Positions 59,130-64,000 of a stretch of DNA of 64,000 nucleotides are shown here, in pieces. The notes beneath the pieces are model-generated. The model had not been told where the DNA came from and made no database searches. It saw only the letters and a list, made by a program, of their open reading frames with translations. The stretch comes from Schaalia odontolytica (GTDB lineage: Bacteria; Actinomycetota; Actinomycetes; Actinomycetales; Actinomycetaceae). Made by a program: the position numbers and the translations under genes. Location: NCBI RefSeq assembly GCF_009730335.1, contig NZ_CP046315.1, positions 1,054,001-1,118,000 of the forward strand, given 5' to 3'. The stretch's first letter is position 1; each line of letters starts with the position of its first letter.

Positions 59130-60662
59130 ATGGACACGACCCACACAGGTGCGGACTCTTCGAAAGAAGAGCGTGACCAGCGCGTCAACGACGTTGTCGC
59201 GCGTATCCTTGCGCGCTCCGGAACGGCGCTCGCATCGACGACGGGTCAGGACACCTCCCAGGACGCCGGTGCCCTCGAGCGCGAGGCCCGCGCGGGCACG
59301 CGCCGTGTCGACACGGGCGCCTCCGACCGTGAGGATATCTCCGAGGTCGAGTACCGCCAGGTGCGACTCGAAAAGGTCGTGCTCGTGGGCCTGCGCACCA
59401 CGCAGAGCGAAGAGGAAGCCGAGAACTCGCTGCGTGAGCTGGCCGCACTCGCGGAGACCGCCGGTTCGCGCGTGCTCGACGGTATCATCCAGCGCCGCAT
59501 GAAGCCCGACCCCGCAACCTACCTGGGGTCTGGCAAGGCCCGCGAGCTGGCCGACATCGTGCGCAGCGTCGAGGCCGACACCGTCATCGTTGACGAGGAG
59601 CTGGCCCCCTCCCAGCGTCGTGGGCTGGAGGACGTTGTCGACGCCAAGGTCGTCGACCGCACGGCCCTCATCCTCGACATTTTCGCCCAGCATGCCAAGT
59701 CTCGTGAGGGCAAGGCGCAGGTGGAGCTCGCACAGCTCGAGTACCTGCTGCCGCGTCTGCGCGGCTGGGGTGAGTCCATGTCCCGTCAGGCTGGCGGCCG
59801 CGTCGCGGGTGGCGCGGGTATCGGCTCTCGCGGCCCCGGTGAGACCAAGATCGAGCTGGACCGTCGCCGCATCCGCACGCGTATGGCGAAGCTGCGCGCG
59901 GACATCGCGCGCATGGAACCCGCCCGTCGCACCCAGCGCAATTCGCGCCGCCGCGGGGCAGTGCCGTCGGTGGCCATCGCAGGGTACACGAACGCGGGCA
60001 AGTCGACGCTGCTTAACCGCCTGACGGACGCAGGCGTCCTCGTTCAGGACGCGCTGTTTGCGACGCTGGACCCGACGGTGCGTCGTGCGCGCGCCGCAGA
60101 CGGTCGCGAGTACACCCTCACCGACGCGGTCGGCTTCGTGCGCAACCTGCCCACCCAGCTGGTCGAGGCCTTCCGCTCGACCCTGGAGGAGGTCGGCCAG
60201 GCCGACATCATCGTGCACGTCGTGGACGCCGCCCACCCCGATCCGGTCTCCCAGGTTCAGGCCGTGCGCTCGGTCATCGACACGATCGAGGGCGCCTCGG
60301 AGATCCCGGAGCTGATCGCGCTGAACAAGGCCGACCTGGCCTCGCCGGAGCAGATCGCACTGCTGCGCACGGTATTCCCGAACGCTGTTCCGCTGAGCGC
60401 ACACACGGGCTGGGGCGTGGAGGCGCTGCGCGCGGCCCTCGAAGATATGCTGCCCCGGCCTCGCGTGGCCGTTGACGCGATCCTGCCGTACTCGGCTGGC
60501 TCCCTCGTGCACCGTATCCACGAGGAGGGCGACGTCGAGCGCGAGGAATACGTCGAGACCGGCACGCGTATCGTCGCGCGCGTCGATGAGGCCCTGGCCG
60601 CCGTCATCGCCCGCGAGGCGGTGGGCGGTACCGTGGGTGACGCGGCGGTGAGCGGGGAGTGA
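59130..60662 (+). CDS. hflX: GTPase HflX
   Basis: Ribosome-associated GTPase that splits stalled ribosomes. The 510-residue product has the HflX N-terminal domain (KPDPATYLGSGKARELADIV), the coiled linker (GPGETKIELDRRRIRTRMAK) and the G domain (AGYTNAGKSTLLNRL, DAVGFVRNLP, NKAD). The ATG at 59130 has AAAAGG upstream; an in-frame ATG six bases earlier is too close to it. Its stop overlaps the next start. Confidence 0.95.
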   Translation: MDTTHTGADSSKEERDQRVNDVVARILARSGTALASTTGQDTSQDAGALEREARAGTRRVDTGASDREDISEVEYRQVRLEKVVLVGLRTTQSEEEAENSLRELAALAETAGSRVLDGIIQRRMKPDPATYLGSGKARELADIVRSVEADTVIVDEELAPSQRRGLEDVVDAKVVDRTALILDIFAQHAKSREGKAQVELAQLEYLLPRLRGWGESMSRQAGGRVAGGAGIGSRGPGETKIELDRRRIRTRMAKLRADIARMEPARRTQRNSRRRGAVPSVAIAGYTNAGKSTLLNRLTDAGVLVQDALFATLDPTVRRARAADGREYTLTDAVGFVRNLPTQLVEAFRSTLEEVGQADIIVHVVDAAHPDPVSQVQAVRSVIDTIEGASEIPELIALNKADLASPEQIALLRTVFPNAVPLSAHTGWGVEALRAALEDMLPRPRVAVDAILPYSAGSLVHRIHEEGDVEREEYVETGTRIVARVDEALAAVIAREAVGGTVGDAAVSGE

Positions 60663-62599
60663 GTGCGGACCTGGTCGAGGCCTCGGGTCGCGTTCTCGAC
60701 GCGGTCGTGGCCCAGATGGCCGGGTCCCCGCGCGAGGGGCAGGCCTCGATGTGCGCCGAAGGTGCCGCTGCCCTGGAGGACCGCCAGCATCTTCTCGTAC
60801 AGGCGGGCACGGGTACGGGCAAGTCCGTCGGCTACCTCGTGCCGCTGCTGACGCACTGCGCGATGAACGGCGTGCGCGGGGTGGTCTCCACCGCGACGCT
60901 CGCGCTGCAGCGCCAGATCCTCGTCAAGGACGCTCCGGTGGTCGTCGACGCGGTTGCTTCCGCGACGGGCGCGCGCCTGAAGGTTGCGGTGCTCAAAGGC
61001 TGGTCGAACTACGCGTGCCTGCACAAGCTGGACGGCGGGTACCCCACCGAGGGCACGCTGTTTGAGGATCATGACATGAGCGTCGGCCCGACGGGGGAGC
61101 TCGGCAAGGAGATCCTGCGCATCCGCGAGTGGATCAGCGAGACCACGACGGGGGACCGCGACGACCTGGTTCCGGGCGTCTCGGATCGAGCCTGGCACCA
61201 CGCATCGGTCGCCAAACCCGAGTGCCTGGGCAAGCACTGCCCGCTCATCGACGAGTGCTTCGCGCAGGCCGCTCGCCTGGAGGCCGCGGACGCGGACGTC
61301 GTTGTCACGAACCATTCGTTGTTTGGTATCAACGCGTGCGGCGAGGGCGAACTCTTCGGCGAGTACGACGCCGTCGTTATCGACGAGGCACACGAGCTGG
61401 CCGACCGCGTGCGCTCCCAGGCTGCGGCCGACCTGACGGTCGCCCGTGTGAGCCGCGTGGCCCGCTCCCTGCGCTCGAATCTCTCGATCGATTCCACCGA
61501 CCTGGACGAGGCCGGGGCCGGGGTGGGCGCGGCCATGTCTCCCCTGGAGGAGGGGCTGCTGGAGTATCGTCCGAGCGCCCTCGTCGACGCGATGATCGTG
61601 CTCGACGGCGCGGCCCGTCGCGCCAGTCACGAGGTCTCCGAGGCTCAGGGAGAACCCGCCGCCAAGCTCCTGGCCCGCGCCGCTATCGACGAGCTGATCG
61701 GCGCACTCGACGCGTGGGGGCGAGACCCCGACCAGTCGATCGCCTACATCACGAAGGATGAATCGGACAATGCGCGCTTGACCGTCGGACCTCTCGATGT
61801 GTCGGCTGCGATCGGCGGAAACGGCATCGGCGAGCGGCCCGCGATCCTCACCTCCGCGACCCTCGCGATTGGCGGAAACTTCGACTTCATGGCCGCCCAG
61901 GTCGGCATGGCCGTCTCCGGCGTGCCTTGGCACGGCATTGACGTCGGATCTCCCTTCGATCACGGCCGCCAGGGCATCCGCTACGTGGCGACCCACCTGC
62001 CGCTGCCGGGCCGAGACGGGCCCTCCGAGGAGCTGCTCGACGAGCTCGTGGAACTGGCGCAGGCCTCGGACGGTGGAATGCTTGCTCTGTTCGCGTCGCG
62101 ACGCGGGGCGATGGCGGGAGCGCAGGCCCTGCGCGAGCGCACGGATCTGACCGTCTACCTGCAGGGCGAAGAGACCCTGGCGCAGCTGATCCAGCGGTTC
62201 CGGGAGGAGCGCGACTCGTGCCTGGTGGGCACGATGTCCCTGTGGCAGGGCGTCGACGTCGCGGGGGCCGCATGTCGCCTCGTCGTCATCGACAAGATTC
62301 CGTTCCCGCGCCCGGATGATCCCGTCTCGCGCGCCCGCTCGATGGACGTCGAGCGCCGGGGAGGGAATGGCTTCGTGTCGGTATCCCTCACGCACGCGGC
62401 GCTCATGATGGCCCAGGGCGTGGGGCGCCTCCTGCGCTCGACCGACGACCGGGGAGTCGTCGCGATCCTCGATCCACGCGTGGTGACCAAGCGCTACGGT
62501 GGCTTCATCATGCGTTCCCTACCCGCCATGTGGCCGACGACGGATCCGGAGGTTGTTCGCGGCGCCCTGCGACGCCTCGCGAAGGGTTCTGACCGGTAG
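60659..62599 (+). CDS. DinG/XPD-like ATP-dependent helicase
   Basis: Superfamily 2 helicase of 646 residues with Walker A AGTGTGKSVGYL, DEAH box VIDEAHELADRV, and motif VI HAALMMAQGVGRLLRSTDDRG. Cysteines in YACLHK and in ECLGKHCPLIDECF fit the four-Cys iron-sulfur cluster of XPD-type helicases. It probably acts in DNA repair on structured DNA. The GTG start overlaps the hflX stop (GTGA), as is common in actinobacteria. Confidence 0.92.
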   Translation: MSADLVEASGRVLDAVVAQMAGSPREGQASMCAEGAAALEDRQHLLVQAGTGTGKSVGYLVPLLTHCAMNGVRGVVSTATLALQRQILVKDAPVVVDAVASATGARLKVAVLKGWSNYACLHKLDGGYPTEGTLFEDHDMSVGPTGELGKEILRIREWISETTTGDRDDLVPGVSDRAWHHASVAKPECLGKHCPLIDECFAQAARLEAADADVVVTNHSLFGINACGEGELFGEYDAVVIDEAHELADRVRSQAAADLTVARVSRVARSLRSNLSIDSTDLDEAGAGVGAAMSPLEEGLLEYRPSALVDAMIVLDGAARRASHEVSEAQGEPAAKLLARAAIDELIGALDAWGRDPDQSIAYITKDESDNARLTVGPLDVSAAIGGNGIGERPAILTSATLAIGGNFDFMAAQVGMAVSGVPWHGIDVGSPFDHGRQGIRYVATHLPLPGRDGPSEELLDELVELAQASDGGMLALFASRRGAMAGAQALRERTDLTVYLQGEETLAQLIQRFREERDSCLVGTMSLWQGVDVAGAACRLVVIDKIPFPRPDDPVSRARSMDVERRGGNGFVSVSLTHAALMMAQGVGRLLRSTDDRGVVAILDPRVVTKRYGGFIMRSLPAMWPTTDPEVVRGALRRLAKGSDR

Positions 62600-62701
62600 G
62601 GACGAGCGCTCCGCGGGCACGTAAAACGTCGTGCAGATAACGGGCGAGGTTAGGTCTTTATCTGAGACAATGGGGGTGCCCGCAGACTCTAGGAGACACT
62701 C

Positions 62702-63691
62702 GTGGAAAACCAAGCACAGACCCTGTACCCGTCAAAGTCCTCCGGACGTCCCTCGAAGATCGCCATCATCGGTGCCGGTGCCGTTGGTACGGCGGTCGCG
62801 TACGCCTGTGCGATGCGCGGCGACGCCCGCTCGATCGTTCTTCAGGACATCAACAAGGCCAAGGTGGAGGCCGAGGCCCTCGACATGGCTCACGGCATCC
62901 AGTTCACGCCCGCCGGCTCGATCGAAGGCTCGGACGACGTTGAGATCGTTCGTGGTTCCGACCTGATCGTCGTCACGGCTGGCGCGAAGCAGCAGCCCGG
63001 ACAGTCCCGCCTGGAGCTGGCTGGCTCAACCGTCAACCTCATGAAGAAGATCGTGCCGAACCTGCAGAACGTCGCGCCCGACGCTCACTTCATGTTCATC
63101 ACGAATCCTGTCGATGTCGTCACGTACGCCGCGCTGAAGATCACGGGCCTGCCCCGCAACCAGGTCTTCGGTTCGGGCACCGTGCTCGACACCTCCCGTC
63201 TGCGCTACCTGGTCTCGCGCGAGACCGGTGTCGCCACCCAGAACATCCACGCCTACGTGGCCGGCGAGCACGGTGACTCCGAGGTCGCCCTGTGGTCCAG
63301 CGCCGAGATCGGCAACGTCCCGCTGTCCCAGTGGGGTCCGACCCTATCCGGTGGCATCTTCGACTCCGCGCTGCGTAACTCCATTGCGCAGGAAGTCGTC
63401 CAGTCCGCCTACAAGATCATCGAGGGTAAGGGCGCGACGAACTACGCGATCGGCCTGGCCGCCTCGAAGATCGTGGGTGCGGTCCTGCGCGACGAGCAGC
63501 GTGTCCTCACCATCTCGACGCTGCTTGAGGATTGGGAGGGCATCTCTGACGTGGTCATGGCCGCCCCGACGATCGTCGGCCGCGACGGTGCCGGACGCGT
63601 CCTGCACCCGCCGCTCACGCTCAACGAGCGCGACGGCCTGACCGCATCGGCCCAGCGCCTGCGTCAGGTTGCCCGCGACCTGGGCTTCTGA
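62702..63691 (+). CDS. ldh: L-lactate dehydrogenase
   Basis: Reduces pyruvate to L-lactate with NADH, a main fermentation route in oral actinomycetes. The 329-residue product has the NAD site KIAIIGAGAVGTAVAYACAM, the catalytic His in AGEHGDSEVALWSS, and the substrate Arg region (VTAGAKQQPGQSRLEL). Gln in that loop marks lactate rather than malate specificity. The GTG at 62702 follows AGGAGACACTC. A strong palindromic terminator follows. Confidence 0.95.
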   Translation: MENQAQTLYPSKSSGRPSKIAIIGAGAVGTAVAYACAMRGDARSIVLQDINKAKVEAEALDMAHGIQFTPAGSIEGSDDVEIVRGSDLIVVTAGAKQQPGQSRLELAGSTVNLMKKIVPNLQNVAPDAHFMFITNPVDVVTYAALKITGLPRNQVFGSGTVLDTSRLRYLVSRETGVATQNIHAYVAGEHGDSEVALWSSAEIGNVPLSQWGPTLSGGIFDSALRNSIAQEVVQSAYKIIEGKGATNYAIGLAASKIVGAVLRDEQRVLTISTLLEDWEGISDVVMAAPTIVGRDGAGRVLHPPLTLNERDGLTASAQRLRQVARDLGF

Positions 63692-63700
63692 GTCTCCTTC

Positions 63701-63745
63701 ACATAAGCGAGTGGCGCCACCCCGGGTGGCGCCACTCGCTTATGT
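63701..63745. terminator. Bidirectional terminator between ldh and lexA
   Basis: A 22-bp nearly loopless inverted repeat (63701-63722 with 63724-63745), beginning ACATAAGCGAGTGGCGCC, lies between two convergent genes. Confidence 0.9.
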
Positions 63746-63751
63746 GGTGCG

Positions 63752-64000
63752 TCAGAGCGAACGAATGACGGTGACGACCTTGCCGAGGATGGTGGCTTCG
63801 TCGCCCGGGATGGGGGAGTAGTCCGCGTTGTGGGGCAGGAGCCAGACGTGACCGCCCGTGATGGACAGTTCCTTCACCGTCGCTTCGCCGTCGATCATGG
63901 CGGCGACAAACTCTCCGTTGCGGGCCTCGTTCTGCGAGCGGATGACAACGTAGTCCCCGTCGAAGATGCCCGCATCGACCATCGACTCGCCGCTCACCTC
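63752..64000 (-). CDS. lexA: LexA repressor, C-terminal part (cut by window end)
   Basis: Only the self-cleaving peptidase S24 domain is in the window (82 residues). It contains the nucleophile Ser of [18 protein letters not shown] and the Lys of [11 protein letters not shown], with the terminal strands ending TVIRSL. The DNA-binding half lies beyond the right edge. It would repress recA through the box at 51030-51045. Confidence 0.93.
   Translation of the reverse strand, partial: EVSGESMVDAGIFDGDYVVIRSQNEARNGEFVAAMIDGEATVKELSITGGHVWLLPHNADYSPIPGDEATILGKVVTVIRSL

Overview
The window is a GC-rich chromosomal segment of an actinobacterium. The 16S rRNA and the gene order (rimP-nusA-ylxR-infB-rbfA-truB-ribF-rpsO-pnp, clgR-DUF3046-recA-recX, miaB-ybjN-miaA-dapF-hflX-dinG-ldh-lexA), together with a secreted sialidase, fit an oral Actinomyces/Schaalia species close to Schaalia odontolytica. 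That assignment rests on recognition, not on a database search. I see no tRNA gene, insertion sequence, integrase or CRISPR array.

Layout. 1-1.7 kb: ACT-domain malic enzyme. 1.7-7.3 kb: a complete rrn operon (promoter, leader, 16S, spacer without tRNA, 23S, 5S, terminator) with clear 16S and 23S processing stems. 7.4-11.0 kb: ThrE-type exporter with a tiny coupled membrane protein, and a convergent AspT-type exchanger. 11.1-14.7 kb: ilvBNC behind a leader peptide and attenuator. 15.3-17.5 kb: a sialidase with choline-binding-like repeats, set between ilvC and leuB (17.7-18.7 kb). 18.8-19.8 kb: an unknown lipoprotein on the minus strand.

19.9-35.4 kb is the translation and RNA block. It is split after rimP by a 5.1-kb thiamine cassette: terminator, promoter, TPP riboswitch, APH-fold kinase, ThiY-like lipoprotein, a fused permease-ATPase, and a ThiY paralogue without a signal peptide. 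The cassette is bounded by a 41-bp direct repeat of the rimP 3' end (40/41 identical), so the ancestral rimP-nusA junction survives as a fragment just before nusA. After pnp come an M16 peptidase, dapB, a GNAT acetyltransferase and dapA.

39.3-43.8 kb: a five-gene envelope operon (Cys-rich DUF4418 protein, DUF6273 protein, two FtsX-like permeases, an ATPase) that resembles the ABC part of P19/FTR1 iron loci. 43.9-50.3 kb: RNase J, a PfkB kinase, FtsK, PgsA. 50.4-53.4 kb: ClgR-like regulator, DUF3046, recA with a LexA box, recX, pncC. 53.4-64 kb: miaB, two ybjN-like genes, miaA, dapF, an RsmC-like methyltransferase, hflX, dinG-like helicase, L-lactate dehydrogenase and the 3' part of lexA.

Most promising for follow-up: the thiamine cassette and its rimP duplication; the DUF4418/FtsX system; a 13-bp word (ACGAGGCCGGGGC) found eight times exactly, often within terminators, which behaves like a DNA-uptake-type repeat; and a set of genes that appear to start leaderless.
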